DNA from: Pyropia yezoensis
Lineage: Eukaryota; Rhodophyta; Bangiophyceae; Bangiales; Bangiaceae
Length of the DNA stretch: 64,000 nucleotides
Direction of reading: 5' to 3'
NCBI GenBank assembly: GCA_009829735.1
Contig: CM020620.1
Location: 8,634,545-8,698,544, forward strand
The notes beneath the pieces are model-generated. The model did not search any database. It saw only the letters and a list, made by a program, of their open reading frames with translations, and was not told the DNA's origin. Shown here piece by piece: positions 45,491 through 58,400 of this stretch; position 1 is the stretch's first letter; each line of letters begins with the position of its first letter. A program made the position numbers and the translations under genes.

Positions 45491-46111
45491 TCCACAAGAA
45501 CGGAGTTGCTAGTGGGCGTTCAATGTCGACCAGGGCCGGATATGTCGGCCAGCCTCACGACCCCAAGAATGCTGATTCTTGATACATGTGATTTTCTCTG
45601 CTACTTTCAACGCACCGGCACGAGAAGCACACCTGAACTGGACATGAAACCTTCTTCCAACAGACGGGTACGAGTTTTGTCCTTTTCATGGCCAAGCGTC
45701 ATCACCTGTGCGCGGGCGCGCACTGCGCTGACCTTGTGCTCCGGTTCGGAGGGCTCTCTTTCGACAACAAAAAGCACCCTGATGGGCCCCAAGTGCGTGG
45801 TCGTGCCACACTCAGCATGGTTGACGCGCTTACAGTGCACCGCTGGCCCGGATAGATCGCGGATCAGGTGTCTCCACTGGCTTAATGTCCTGGTCGAGAT
45901 TACCAACATATCAGAAACAGTTCGTAGGGCTTCTTTAGCTCGTAGCTCGAAGAGAACAGGAACATTCAAAAAAAAAAAAAAAAAAACCATTGTCTAGCTC
46001 GCCTCGCTCTCGTCTACAACCACGTAGGGCATGCTTCTCATGTGTGCACGGGCTCCGCAGATCTCAGCGAGAATAGTCGACATTTGGCTCATACTAGCTA
46101 TCTGGATGTGA

Positions 46112-46960
46112 CCACCCGTCTCGTCGAGGTTCGGCTCGGCCCATCGCTTGCGTGCGTGGCGATTCGGGCAGCCTGCTCCAGAACCGTGACCCGCGACGGT
46201 CACAGCGATCGTGGCAAGCCTTATTCTTCTTCGGTATACTTCTCAGAGCGGAGTTACAAAGGCGGACTGCATAGGTGCGGTGTGCCACGTTCTGTCAATC
46301 TTTTCGCAGCCACGTGCGGGAAGCACTGAAAAGAGAATACGGGAGCGGGTGCTGATGGGTAACGGGGACGTGAGCGCCTAGTGGTCGGGGGAAGCCGGAG
46401 GTGGCAATTCTGCGCTCTGTCGTGTGGGCGGAGAGGGACGGATGCAGCTGTTAAGTGGGCGGAGGCGGGCGGAGCCCACGGGCATCGTGGAAATGGGGCG
46501 GCAGCTGTTTAGTTTGGGAGGGTGTGGCAACCTGGCCGTCGCTGGCGCAGGCCAGCGTAGTGAGGGTCAGGGTGCATTGGAGGATGGCTGGGGGGATGAC
46601 GACGGCGCGCTGGGGAGGCGGGGACGAAGGACGTGCATGGGGAATGGCAGAGACGTCGCAGGGGAAGACAAAGACGGCAGAACGCAGCGCGAACGTGCGT
46701 CGCTATGAAAAAAAGCCTAACTAACACAGTTGTTTTTTTTCGGGGGGGGCGGCAAACAGGTCGCAAGCTCGTGGCGCACCACCTGCCCGTGCAGTCCTCG
46801 CCTGTTAACTCCGTTTGGAGAAGTATCTCCTGTGGGAATAATGCTGCCCACGATCGCTGGGACCGTCGCGCAACGCGGTTACGTGGCGGGCTGCCCGATT
46901 GGTCATGCGCGCGTACCATTGAGCGAGAGCGAGTCTCGGCGGAATCGGTGAACACGTCCA
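46112..46960. mobile_element. Element with ~150-bp diverged inverted ends
   Basis: 46112–46262 and 46805–46960 are inverted copies: the phrases CCACGATCGCTG(T/G)GACCGTCGCG and TCGGGCAGCC occur in opposite orientation in the same relative order. The ~540-bp centre is GC-rich without a recognised gene. This looks like a foldback-type or other TIR DNA element. Confidence 0.55.
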
Positions 46961-46987
46961 GTTACACCCTCCCCACATGCTGAATTC

Positions 46988-47681
46988 CATGGATGGCGCC
47001 AACGAAGTCCATGTATTACATGAAGTACAATCAAACACAGTCTATTGATAGGTCACTCAGTTGGCGCTTTCTTGATTTTATGTGTTTTTTAACTATATGC
47101 TGGGTGAGCCCCCCCCGCCCACCTCCCAACTTCTCCCCACTGCCCCTTGTCCTGTTGATTACCTCGTCATTTGCCCCCGCTACGCCGCGGAGCAGCCACA
47201 GTAGGACTGGCGCTGCGTGACGGTCAGTCGCTCACGCGGACGCTCCTTGCGCCACCACTGCTGTCGCTGAAACCGCAGACTTCCTCGCCGCCGCCCTGGC
47301 CGCTCACTCTCCCACTCTGATGGTTGTACGCGCCAAGTACGATGGGGGGTCCGTGCGACCCGGAAGAACCCTAGTGCCAAGACTGCTACGGCCACGGGCT
47401 CTGTCGGCTTTGAAACCACGCTGAAGGTTGCAGCCGATCCATCGTCGCCCCTTCATCACCGTCCTGGGGGGCAAGAAGGTCACCAACGAAAGTGCGAGGA
47501 GCCACCAGGTGTCATGCGAGATTTCAGGGTGACCGCGTCAGAGGCGCGTCCCACGGCGTCGCGACAGTGCGGGTCTGATTCAGTCCAGAAAAAACCTTAC
47601 GGGAAACATGTAGATTCAATTGAGTAATCTAAAGATTACTCTATTTGGTACGTAAAAACCCCATTTTTTATTCCATCCATG
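46988..47681. mobile_element. Short TIR element, family A copy 2
   Basis: 694 bp from CATGGATGG to CCATCCATG, alignable along its length with 12514–13223, including CAGTTGGCGCTTTC, the Pro-rich middle and the AT-rich right end with AGTAATCTA-like words. Confidence 0.65.
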
Positions 47682-47689
47682 GTGGAATC

Positions 47690-47960
47690 GCCTCAACTCT
47701 TCTTCACATCTCCAGAGTACTGAGCGGTGCCGCAAAGAGCTCCCCGACAATTGATCCTGACAGTAGAAAACCCCAAGCTTCTGAGGAGAAATAGTGAGAA
47801 ACATTGCGGCTCTTTCTGGCCCCGCATACGACCACATGATTGGGTTTTAAAGCAGCTGACAGTGCTTTCCAGCCACTGCGGTGCTCGTAAAGTTTAGAAC
47901 TTGACTCCTTCTCTCGGTTTCGGGCCACGGTGTCAGAATTCAGCAAGGCGCAATATTGAT
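47690..47960. repeat. Dispersed repeat family C, copy 3
   Basis: Follows directly on the right end of family A copy 2. It shares CATACGACCACATGATTGGG with copy 2 and TTAAAGCAGCTGA-type sequence with copy 1. Confidence 0.75.
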
Positions 47961-48839
47961 CCACTAACCCATTGGAACGTGGGAGATTTACTCTCCATAG
48001 TTACCCGCTCACAAAGCGTTCAGTGCTCAGCGCCACTTGAACTACTATAATCGCAAGTGTATTAAATACATTTCTTGTAACTTTTGCTCATTATGATCCA
48101 ACAATATATGTATTCTATCGACTGGAGGGCGTCGAAAGTCTGCTCGCAGGCACGTATCCGTACACATCTATGAGATGTGTATGAAACTCATTTGCTGAAT
48201 ACATTGCACTTGGACCGTGTCTAATTGGCGCGCCACCTCAATACCGAGGCTGATCGTTGGGCTTGCGCCTTTTTATTGTACGTGCACTTTGGTGGATGAA
48301 CTTGCCGCCACAGAGCCACCAAGCCTGGTCACAGTTGCTCTCTTGATGGATGGAGACCGTCCTCGAGTTCGACTCAGCTTCTTTCGGCCATCGACAAGGG
48401 GACACCGATTGCAGGTCAGCAAACGAGTGGTACATCTGTCGTGGCGACCACATAGTAGTTCGTGTCGTCCTGGGACCCCATTGCGAGGGTTTGACGCGTC
48501 ACCGAACGACCTCAGGGTTCTGTTGCTGGGACCCTTGGGAATGCCTCTCTGCAATAGTAGAGACCAAGAGGCCTGCTGAAGGACAGTCGGACGGGGTGTT
48601 TGCGTTGGTGCTGATAATGCTCAGAGCAAGGTCTGGGAGACCGGAAAGTGGGCAATTTGATTGTCACGCTGAGACAGAAATGTGGTCTCCGGGAGCAGGC
48701 AGTGCGGAGAGTGGCACGTCAAAGCATCTTAGGGGGCCCAGAGTATTCGGTGGCGGAGCTCCACGTCATGCATCCGAGGCTGTGGTTCATGGCTTTCACA
48801 GGACAAACGTATGCATTTAAGACTCTATGCATGTATCAA
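47961..48839. other. No gene recognised
   Basis: Contains an open frame on + of about 156 codons (48350–48820) without a domain I recognise. Its neighbourhood is entirely repeats, so I do not call it a gene. Confidence 0.45.
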
Positions 48840-49625
48840 AACATTAATTAATCAGGGTCTTTTACGGTTTTTTATTAGCCAACAACAGTTCACATACGTT
48901 CCCGGTTTCGCAGCGACGGCGGTGGCAATAGTATTTCTTCAGACCGATCCCTCACCCAATCCTAAATAAGCCCCCCGCGAAGCTGAAGTTGCGATGGTCG
49001 CCGACTGAATTCAGCGGCGTCAGAGAGGCGTTGCGGGACTGGACACACTTCTACTTTGAGAACGGACCCTCGACAGCACAGGATGACGAGACCATGCCAG
49101 CCAGCCGCTCCCCAATATCCCGCAAGGCGCGCGTGGAGCCCCGAAAGAGGGACACCACACACATGTCCTATGGCGAGGCTACTACAAAGCGTACGTCTAC
49201 GGCCGAGCCAGGAGTGCGCACAGAATTAGCTTCCTGCGTGGACCTGCCAGACAGCGCGGCGAACCTCATGCACTCTTCTCGAAACAGCAGCATGCGGTGG
49301 TCTTCATCCAGCCCCGTGAACTGGTCGGCAGTGAGCGCGTGGGGTGAACGCGAGAAGCATAGGCGGATTGCCTCATGAAAGCTCGACATGCACCACGTCA
49401 GCTGCCTGCTCGTTGAACACCGTCGGGTCCAGAGCAGCCGCGAAGTAGTGCACACCGGTCTACTTATACATTCAAGTTTTTGTTGACGTCGTTCAAGACT
49501 TGGCTGATAGAGAGATTTACTCTGGTTGGATAAAACGTAATAAAACTGAAAAACCAAAAGCATTCACTTAAATCAGCTTTATCTATGTTAATTAAAGGAA
49601 CTGGAAAGGATAAACATATCATTTT
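48840..49625 (-). mobile_element. Dispersed element family B, copy 1
   Basis: Alignable with 50480–51195. Shared words include CTGAAG/GCTG-TTGCGATGGTCGCCG, GACAGCACAGGATGA and CCCAATCTTCCGCAAGGCG-like sequence. Minus-strand fragments are related (LHARLAGYWGAAGWHGLVIL here). A further minus frame at 49563–49168 (SFHEAIRLCFSRSPHALTAD) looks protein-like but I do not recognise it. CCATCCATG at 49630 echoes family A termini. Confidence 0.6.
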
Positions 49626-50479
49626 TGCCATCCATGCTGTGGTTGGCCAAGACAGTGGTCAACGAAACTAACACGCCGTACATTGATGACTGCTCATGGC
49701 TAGGCGGCAACACATGTTATATCTCCAAACACCCAACACGACGTGCATCTCCTCGCACTCAGGCTCCTCCCATTCGTGTATATATTGCTACGTCCGCCAA
49801 AAGTGATACATGCGCCCGGGCGGGTCACCGACACGCATTAAGCTTTTTTTGATCTCGCGATCGAGTCGTTGTCCAATGAGTGGCCGAGCCAAGTGCCCTT
49901 GTAGCGGACCATGCCTGGATCTGATCGCTATCCCCGTTGGTCATGGGACCATGCCCTTGTAGCGGTCGTCCAGTTGACTTGCGGGCCTGCCCGTCGGAGC
50001 GTGCCTTCGAGAGAGGCCATCAGAAGATGATCCCGTGACGTCCACCGCATGCCGTCACACGAATCAGAAGAACCCCTGCAAGACACCAGCACCCCCAGCC
50101 CTGCCCTGACAAAAAGAACACCTTCCACGTTAACACAGAGCCGCCATAGTTCCTGAAAAGAATGGATCCCCGTGTTGGGCACGGCCGGCCTATTCAAACC
50201 CCCCCGCCGTCCCAGGCCGGATTAAGACAAGCCCTGGTGGCTTAATGCTCGACAAGTCATAAATGTTTTCTGACAAGTTCTCTCTGGGCTCGGGTCTTCA
50301 TCACAGCGGTCGCCCCACAGGTGCCCACTTGACGAAAATTAGGATGGCGGGCCCACTCATGTGCATCGAGACTGCGACGGAGTCGCTCGCCAAAGCTACG
50401 TTTCGCCTGGCCCCGCGCAGGGGAGGCATCTGGGGCACGGTTGTCGCAGGAAAAAGGTGTACGGTTAGGTTTTAATTGA

Positions 50480-51195
50480 TCCATATTTTATTCTATAGAT
50501 CAATCTATCTGGGTCTCTTACGTTTTACTATTAATCAACTGGAGTTCTTGTGCATCTTCGTCTTACATTCCTGATTCTGAGGCGACGGCGGCGGCAATTG
50601 TATTTCCTCCGACCGATCCCGTCTGCGCATCCCTAGGAAGCCCTCCTGGAAGCTGAGGCTGCGATGGTCGCCGTCTTTAACATCGGCGGTGCCACAGGGG
50701 CGTTGGCGAAACAGGGAACTCCGCTCTCTCCATCCTGCGCAGCAACCGCACTAAGAAGTCCTGGTCGTCCTCACAGATGTAAAGGCCATCCCTTACGTTG
50801 GGCTTCATGTGCACGAACATGAGCTTTGCCACCTCTCCATGGGTCAACCTGTTGCGAATAAGAAATTAAATAGACTTCTGCGTTGACAAGGACCTCTCGA
50901 CAGCACAGGATGAGCGGGCCATACCAGCCGGCGCCTTCCCAATCTTCCGCAAGGCGGGCGCGGAGCCCCCAAAGAGAAACAACCACCCCCACAGGTCCCA
51001 TGCAGAGGCAACCACGTCTATGACCGAGCCAATTCCACTTCTATGCTCAACTTGTTGAGTGCCTCCTTCAAGACCTGACTTATATCATATTTACTATGGT
51101 CGGATTATACGCAATACAGTATGAAACTAAAAAACGTATTGATTGAGGTAAATAAACGAACCGCAGAGGAAAACGTAACGTTTTTGCCACTACAG
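50480..51195 (-). mobile_element. Dispersed element family B, copy 2
   Basis: Second copy of family B; the minus-strand fragment reads LRARLAEDWEGAGWYGPLIL, clearly related to copy 1. The two copies keep similar peptide sequence despite indels, so the family once coded for protein. Confidence 0.6.
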
Positions 51196-51746
51196 ACGGG
51201 CTACTATCTATTACGTACTGACTTTCCGACCGACTGGCGTATCCATGCCATCATATGGCACGTCAGGAGGGAAATTGTGCAGTCACTTAAACTACAGAAG
51301 CCGTTAATGGGCGACCCTTACTGCGAGACGAGCCATGGATGGCAGGTATCGTGGAGGTTCGTGCTCGTGTGGCGTGAGCTGTCGCGGGAGCGTTGAGGGT
51401 CCCGCGTTTGGTGTTTCTTCTCGCTTACGGTGCATCTGGGAAGGCTGGGGAGTCCTCTACCGGCCAGCGGACCGGTCGCGAATCCGCCAACCAAAGAACC
51501 TTCGTTCCAATGCAGCTGTCCTCGCACCATTCCGCGCGCCTGCGGGCTGCGTGCCAGGGCGCAGGACCGTGGTCGTGGGCCAGACCCCCCGCGGCCTACC
51601 CATCACATGAACCAAGGACTGGGCTCAACACGCCCGCCAGTCGTAGCCACCAAACCATGGCCGAGAGTTCGAGTTCTGTGGCAAATATCACCACACTTTC
51701 ACTGGTGAACGCTGTCGCGGTGGAAGAGCTCCCGCGGTTTCCACAT

Positions 51747-51930
51747 CATGGTTGGTATAAAAAAAATCGATGTATGAATCAATGTTTCTACTTTAGATGT
51801 TTAAGTAGATGTTAATCAGTTGGCGCTTTCCCGTTCTCTACTATGTTCATTAAAATGTTATGGGTGAGCCCCTCTCCCGCTCCCACCCTTCTCCCCACTG
51901 CCCCTTGTCCTGTTCGTTATCTCACTATTG
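51747..51930. mobile_element. Family A, left-end fragment
   Basis: Starts CATGGTTGGTATAAAA and shares AATCGATG, CAGTTGGCGCTTTCCCG and the following pyrimidine-rich stretch with copy 1. The rest of the element is absent. Confidence 0.6.
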
Positions 51931-52834
51931 ACCACTGCCATGACATTTCCACCCATGTGCCCCAGTGCGCACGAAGATCGGGCATCGAATATTGATCTAA
52001 GCTGTAGTGAAACATTTCGGTAATGCCTCAAAGGGACAGCATACTGCGGTGTCTTGCTGAGTGTTTATGCTGAGATTGCGTCTGTGGCTGTATCTATGGT
52101 CTCGACAGGATACGTTCGCACTGTACTGTTCATTCAATAATTGGCGCACTTGAGTGCGAGGCCTCCGGTCGCTGGTTCGCCGCTGCAGCGGAGAGCTCCC
52201 AAGCCCGAGACCCGTCTGGCACTGGCTGTCCTTGCGGGCGGGCAGGCAGCGGCGTGCGGGTGGTGTTGAACGTGAGAGCACGCGACCACGGTGGCCATTC
52301 CTGGGCCTTTGTCAGCGGGTGAAGCCGCTAGTATGCCTCCCCTCGGCGGCCCGGGAAGAGTTTAGTGACCCTTCAAGAGTCAACCCAGTACACATGCCGT
52401 ACTGGCCGGTGGGATCTCGTGGGAGGGCTGGCGAGGAGGCGGTGCCCACAGCGTTAGTACAGGCACAACGGCTCAATGGGAACTACCGTTGGTGGCCTAA
52501 TGGGGGATGTGATCAGCCACCGAGGCACGATTTCTTGACACACATGAGGAGTTACGACGGTCCGTTCGCTTTTCGGTGAGACGTACTTCCTTGGGCAAAC
52601 GTCGAAAAATGGTTGGACGTCAACACGAGACATACATAGGTCTACAGAACGTGGCAACGTGAGCACCACACCATCGCTCTGGTTGCATCGTTATGGCTGT
52701 GAGAGACGCGAGCTCACAGGCTGAGGCGGCACAAGTCTGAATCTCCGTGCCTGTCTCTGCGCTTCGTGTGCACGCATTGGTCGGCAGCAGCTGGGAACAC
52801 TCGCGTGTTTTCTCACGCTGTCGACCAACAGTCC

Positions 52835-52898
52835 AGTTCAGGGACACCCCGGTTCAGGGACACCCCAGTTCAGGGACACCCCGGTTCAGGGACACCCC
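52835..52898. repeat. 16-bp tandem repeat, four exact units
   Basis: Four copies of (A/G)GTTCAGGGACACCCC with the first base alternating A, G, A, G. The alternation suggests amplification of a 32-bp dimer. Confidence 0.95.
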
Positions 52899-52899
52899 A

Positions 52900-55448
52900 G
52901 CTGTGAGCTGCAGCAATAGGTACAACACAGTTGTGCAAAAGAAATGGAAATGAAACTTCAGCAACCAATCGGTCTGTGGAACGAGAGCGCCCCCTTGCGC
53001 GACGGATGCCGTCGGTGCTATACGGTGGCAGACGGGATAGCGGCGTTCCCGGTCCCCCCCACCCGCCTGGAAGCGGTCACTGGTGCACATGGTGGATTCA
53101 AACTCTCGCCGCCAGGTGAATGCCGGCCTCTTCGTCAGCGGTGGGGCTCCCCACGCCCACCCCGGCGATTGACGAGGAGACACGTCCGGAGCTCCCCACC
53201 GAGGGCGGAAGCGGCGCAGCGCTCGCAGACCAGAGCGGATCCCCCCCCCCACACGCTGTGCTGCCGAACGCTGCCGGGCGCCCGGCACACGCCCTTACTC
53301 TGCCTCCCCCCTCCCCCCTCCGACGACCGCTGGCCCCTGGATGTGCCCTTAGCACCGAGGTCGGCACTGCGGGCGCAGGACACGCGACGCCCGCCGGGTT
53401 GGTGTGCCTTGCGCCGCCCACGGCGCGCCGCAGAGAAGAGCATCCGCGTCCGCGACGGCGGGGAGGAGCCGCGCGACGCGCCGCACCGACGAGCAGCTCT
53501 ATTAGGGGGATGCCGACCTGTAATGGGGAAGGGGCTCGGACAACGTTGGTGTGTGGGGGGTGGGGGAGGGGGGGGGGAAGTTTTGAGCCGAGACACGCCC
53601 TGCATGTTGGTGGCTGCGCTGAGCCGCCGGGGGTGTGACAGGCTGGTGCGGACGAGTGTCGCGCCGCCGCGCACCGCCGCCAACGCCACTGTCGCGTGGC
53701 AGCGTCTCGGCAACGCCCGCGGCGCGCCCGGCTCATCACCTCGGGCGGTGACGCTCGTCGGCGTCGCACAGGGGACGTGCCCGCGCGCCGACGCTCCCTG
53801 CGTTTTGCGACGGGAGGCCGCAAACGCGTGACACGCTGCCGCCGACGCTGTCACGGACGCTGCCGCCGACGCTGCTACTGACGCCGAAGCTGTCGCCGAC
53901 GCTACGGGACGCTGGCGCCGTCGTCGCTGCCGACGCGGGTGCCAAGACAGCCACGACCGCCGCGACCACGGCCGCATCTGTCCCGACGGCCGTCACCGCC
54001 GGCCCGCCGACCCCACTGCAGGTGCCGTCATCGTCGCTGCGTCATACCCTCCTGATCGCGCACGCTGCGTTGCTCACTCGCCACTACCTGCTGCGTTCGC
54101 CCAGGTTATTGAGGAACGACGCGGCTGAAGAGAATTTGGGTGAGAGGAGGAGAGAAGACGGGAGGAGGTTGTTGGTGGGAAGAGGCAGGGGAGAGGGGAG
54201 CGCTTGTTGGCGGCCCCGCCGCTGCCAAGGTCGTAGAGGCCACGACGTCGGCACCTCCCCCCCGTCCGATGCGCGCTGCCCGATAAGGGCGGGAGGTACA
54301 TTGGGTCCTTGAACTGCGAATGTTTGCTGCCATCCCGTGAGCCCTTGGGGTGACCGACAGCTGCGGCTGACGCAGGGACAGAGTGTCGGCTGTGAGAGGG
54401 TTAAGGGGTGGCGGCGTATTTGGCACATCTGTCTGCCTGTCTTTCCGCTTCCCCGCCCTGCCGCTGCGCCTCGCGCCTGCCTGTCTGCTCGCCACTCTGC
54501 CTGCCGCCGCCGCCGCCACCACCGCGAGAAGAAGACTAGGCAACCACCCGTGCTGCTGCGGCCCCCCAACCGCCGCTGTGACCTTGCACCGCCACCCCGC
54601 AGCCACTGCGCCAGGGTCGCACATGCCCTCCTCGCCAACCGGCCCGCCTCTCCACCGTGCCACCGCTCCACAGCGGCTGCTGACGGTAGTGACGCCGACA
54701 ATAGCGGCGTGGTTGCCGGTGGTGGAAGTGCGTGGAGGAGAGGGGGGGGCGGGGGCAGCCGAGGGAACAGCAGTCGACGGGGTTGACCGACACTGCCCTT
54801 CTTACTGTTGGTGAGCCGGAGAGAGAAGGGAAAGGGGCAACGGGGGCGGGGGGAGGAGGGGGGACGAGGGGGAGCGCACGCCGTTGAGGTCGACGACTTC
54901 CGCTCGTCGGCAGGCGTCCCGTCATTCGACGAACGCCGGCCGTTGCGGGACCAGTCGGTGGGGGGGCGTTGCGACTCGAACGCATCCGGGGGTCGGCCAA
55001 AGAGGTAAGGGACCGCCGACGCGCACCTCGCGGGGTCCCCCACCACCTTGTGGTGTGACGACCGCGTGAGGGAGGCACCCACAGTGCCTCATTCACCACC
55101 GTGGCACGCCTGCCAGGCATTATTCTCGTCGCCCCCTGCCGACGAGGCTGCTCCAACCATTCCGGGTCGGACAGGCGGGCTAGTGGTGCTGCGTTCCAAC
55201 GGACGCCGCCGTACAGGACGTCGCGGAAGGACGCGTCGCCGTCAGCGCGACTTTGTGAAGGCGAAGGGCCGGACGGTGGGGGGGGCCGGCGGCGGCGGCG
55301 CGTCTCCGCTTCCCGTGCCCTGATAACTTGCGTTGTGGGGAGTCGTTGATGAGGACGACGGGCGGGTGTGAGGGGGACTGGACCACCCGTACGGACCGAG
55401 TCACGCCATCCACCGGTGTTGGCACGCTGGGCGCGTTTCACGGTTAGG
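52900..55448. other. GC-rich stretch, no gene recognised
   Basis: Overlapping Pro/Arg/Ala-rich frames on both strands with no domain. Includes an imperfect 12–18-bp repeat of GACGCTGCCGCC type (about 53829–53925). Confidence 0.5.
53829..53925. repeat. Imperfect GACGCTGCCGCC-type repeat
   Basis: Six or more imperfect copies of a 12–18-bp unit built on GACGCTG.CGCCGAC. Confidence 0.6.
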
Positions 55449-58400
55449 ATGGGGCAGAAGCGGCCGCCGAGAACGCCCCCCAACGGTTCTTCATCACCAA
55501 CACTGCCTCCATTGCCACCGCCGCCCCCACCACCACCGCCGCCGCCGCCTCCACCGCGGCGATGGCCTGACCACTCGTTTGGCCTCGGGGACGCTACTGG
55601 CCGGCCACCGCGGCCGCCCAAGGGGTCAACAGTGATGGCGATGACGATGCCGGGCGCGACAGCAGCTTCATGCGGGCGTTTGCCGCCCGCCACAGGGACC
55701 ACCACCACCCCTTCGCCGCCGCCCAACACGCCACGTTCTTTTGCTACAACGGCCAGTGGTGAGGGCGGCGGCAGCGGCGGCAGCAGTTACGGTGGCAGCG
55801 GCGGCGGCGGCGACAACCGTCGTTGGGCGGCCTCGTACATTGGCTCGGTGCAACCCCTCGCTCTGCCGCACCCACCTCAAGAGTTGCGACGGCCACCGCT
55901 GCTGCCTTCACTAGCGCCAACACAGCGAGCCGAGGCAGTACTGCGGGGGGATGGGGGCACCCGCTTGAGCGGCAGTGGCGACGGGGACGGCGCCAGCGGG
56001 GCCGCCAGGGGAGTGCACCCCATCATGGGAGGACCGCTTCGCCCTGCAGCACGGCAGCAACGGGCGGGGGTGTATGGACCACATGCCTCAGCGCATGCCA
56101 TCCCTGGACTGGTGCCATTTCACGTGGCTTCGTCGCCCACCACACCGGCGACGGGGGAAGTCACCACACTGGCAAGCGGCACACTTGGTAGCATCGATGG
56201 TCGCCGCGAAATGCCTGGTACGGCGAGTGGTCATGCCCCAGCCGCCACTGCTGTCGCCGCCTCGGCAGCGTCCCACCCGCCCAACCTCTCCGGAGCAGAC
56301 AGTTGGCGTCTGTTGCCGCCGCTCCTGTCGCCCGATGAGCCAGTGAGACGCACACCAGGGGTGTCACCCCTGACGTTGACGCTGCCCCCCCTTCACACCA
56401 TGCTTCGGGGGATGGGCGGTGGCCGCGGGGGCGGGGCAAGAGCAGCGCAGCAGACGAGTGACCACCTTCCGTTTCCGGTCGGCGGCGAGTTGCGGCCGCC
56501 GGTGCGGGCATCAAAACGACAGCGTATGTCGTTGCCTGTAGATAGACGTGGGGAGGGGGCGGCGACGGAGGCAGCGGCGGGGAAAACAGCGGCAGGGGGA
56601 CCTGCGGCGTCGGGGGCGACCGCGAGAGGGGCGGCGGTGGTAGCTGACCATTGGCCGTTTGCCCGTCACCGGGCCATCCCCCCGCCCCTGTCGTTGTTGC
56701 CCGCTCGCGACCATGGAAGCCCCAGCGGCGGCGGCAGCAGCTCTACCGGCGGCTTGCAGTCCACGGCGGCGGGCCCCACTCGGATGGCATCGATGCCATG
56801 CACCAGCACAGCCATGCTGTCAGTAGCGCAGGGCTACGCTGACAGGAACTACGGCGGCGTCGGCGGTGGACGTGGAGGTGGCGGTGGAAGTGGAGATGGA
56901 GGTGGCAGTGGCGCGAGAGGCGGTAACGGACAGGTACATGGCAGACCCGGCGCCACGGCCGCTGGTGGCGCCGACAAAGTGCACGTCACTCACCACTTCC
57001 ACGTCTGTGGCCACGTGAACATCACGACAACACCGGGGTCGACCGTTCGCATTGCGGGGCTGGGCGCCGGAGACACATTCACCCGGATGGGGGCAGCGCC
57101 TCCTGAGGAGCGAGGCCACGGTGAAGCGGGGACATCGCCACCGCTGTCGCCGCCGCCGCGGCGCTCGTCACGGTCGGAAGAGACGCTCCCGTGGAAGCCA
57201 CGCGCAGGCACTGCGGAGCCAACAGGTGCTTCGGCCGACGGCGGCAGCAACCGGCGTGGGGAGGTCGCACGGTCGCCTCGGCCGCCGCTGGGTGCCTCGC
57301 CACCTGCTGCTGAGCGGCGCGATGGACAGCGGCGGGCAGCGTTCATGGCGAGCGTGCTACCAGTACGGCAAGGCCCGTTCCGACCAGCAGCGCCGCCGGT
57401 TCGGCAGCCACCGCGGCCACCGCCGCCACCACCTCACCGACACGCGCGATCTCCTCGGGACGGCGAACCGCAAGGCCTGCCGCCCCTCCACTCGCTTCTA
57501 CTCCACCGTCCACGGTCGTCTAAACCGGCGTCCAACACGGAAACCTTCAGTACGGGCGGTAGCCAACAGCCACGTGAGGATACAGCAGCGCCGGTGCCGG
57601 CAGCGACATTGTCAATGGCCACTGCGGCGGCCGGCAGCGGCGCCGCCACCGGCCGCAGGGGCGGTCTTGACGACAGCGCCTCTTCTTTGCCCGCTAAAAA
57701 CACGAGCGACGGCGGCGGTGGTCGGGCCAGTGCTGCTAGCGACGGTGGCCCCTCCTCCGGCCTTCTCGCCACCACCTCGACGTCCTCCTGGGAGCGTCAT
57801 GACGGGCGGAGGGTAGCTCCCGACGTGTGCGGTAGGCAAACGACGAGGGATCCTCGCCTCCCGTACGCACGTCAAACGATGCGTGGCAACGGCGGCGGCA
57901 TAGGCCATCACGCCAAGATGGTTCCCGGCCGGCCGGTGACGTACCCTGGCCAGCCCCTGCCCCTTCTCCAATCCAAGCGGCCTCGACCAAACCACCGTCA
58001 AGGGGACAATGGCAACGTCCCTCCAGGGGGCAGGGGGCGGGGCTTCACGTTGCTGTCAGAGCTCCCCTCAACGGCTCTGGGGGCCTCCGCCGAGAACTAT
58101 GGATGGCCTTCACGGACCGACCCGGCTGTCGCGGCAATGCCGTCGTCACCGCGGCGGCGACCACGCAGCCGAATCGAGGAAGCAGCCAGTAAGGTGACCC
58201 ACCCCCCTCCCCCCGCAACCCCCACGGGCTTTACGCCGTTGCCGCTCACCCCCTTGTTACCTATGGCGTCTCTACCGCCGCTGGGCGTGGCTGCTGCGCT
58301 TACGACAGCAGCCAGCATTGGCTGCCAACAAGGGGGGGGGGGACGCCGAGTTTTGCCGGTGGGAGGAGGGCGCGGCCGTTACTCGTCCCCGTCCGCTTCC

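Larger units (their letters stand above)
39465..46080. other. Lower-GC repeat graveyard without a recognisable gene
   Basis: GC falls clearly below the flanks and only short broken frames occur. Several segments recur elsewhere in the window (separate entries). A pair of inverted segments lies at about 44320–44400 and 44710–44800, sharing TTGCTCTTGTCCACATGGGA. I recognise no domain. Confidence 0.6.

Noticed and set aside
48350..48820. 156-codon plus-strand frame as a gene
   Set aside because: No domain, and surrounded by decayed repeats with broken frames on all sides.
53000..53980. Overlapping 170–295-codon frames on both strands
   Set aside because: Composition is Pro/Arg/Ala low complexity typical of random frames in GC-rich DNA; no domain and no preferred strand.
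54084..55082. 332-codon minus-strand frame
   Set aside because: Low complexity with no recognisable motif, and overlapped by similar frames on both strands; not supported as a gene.
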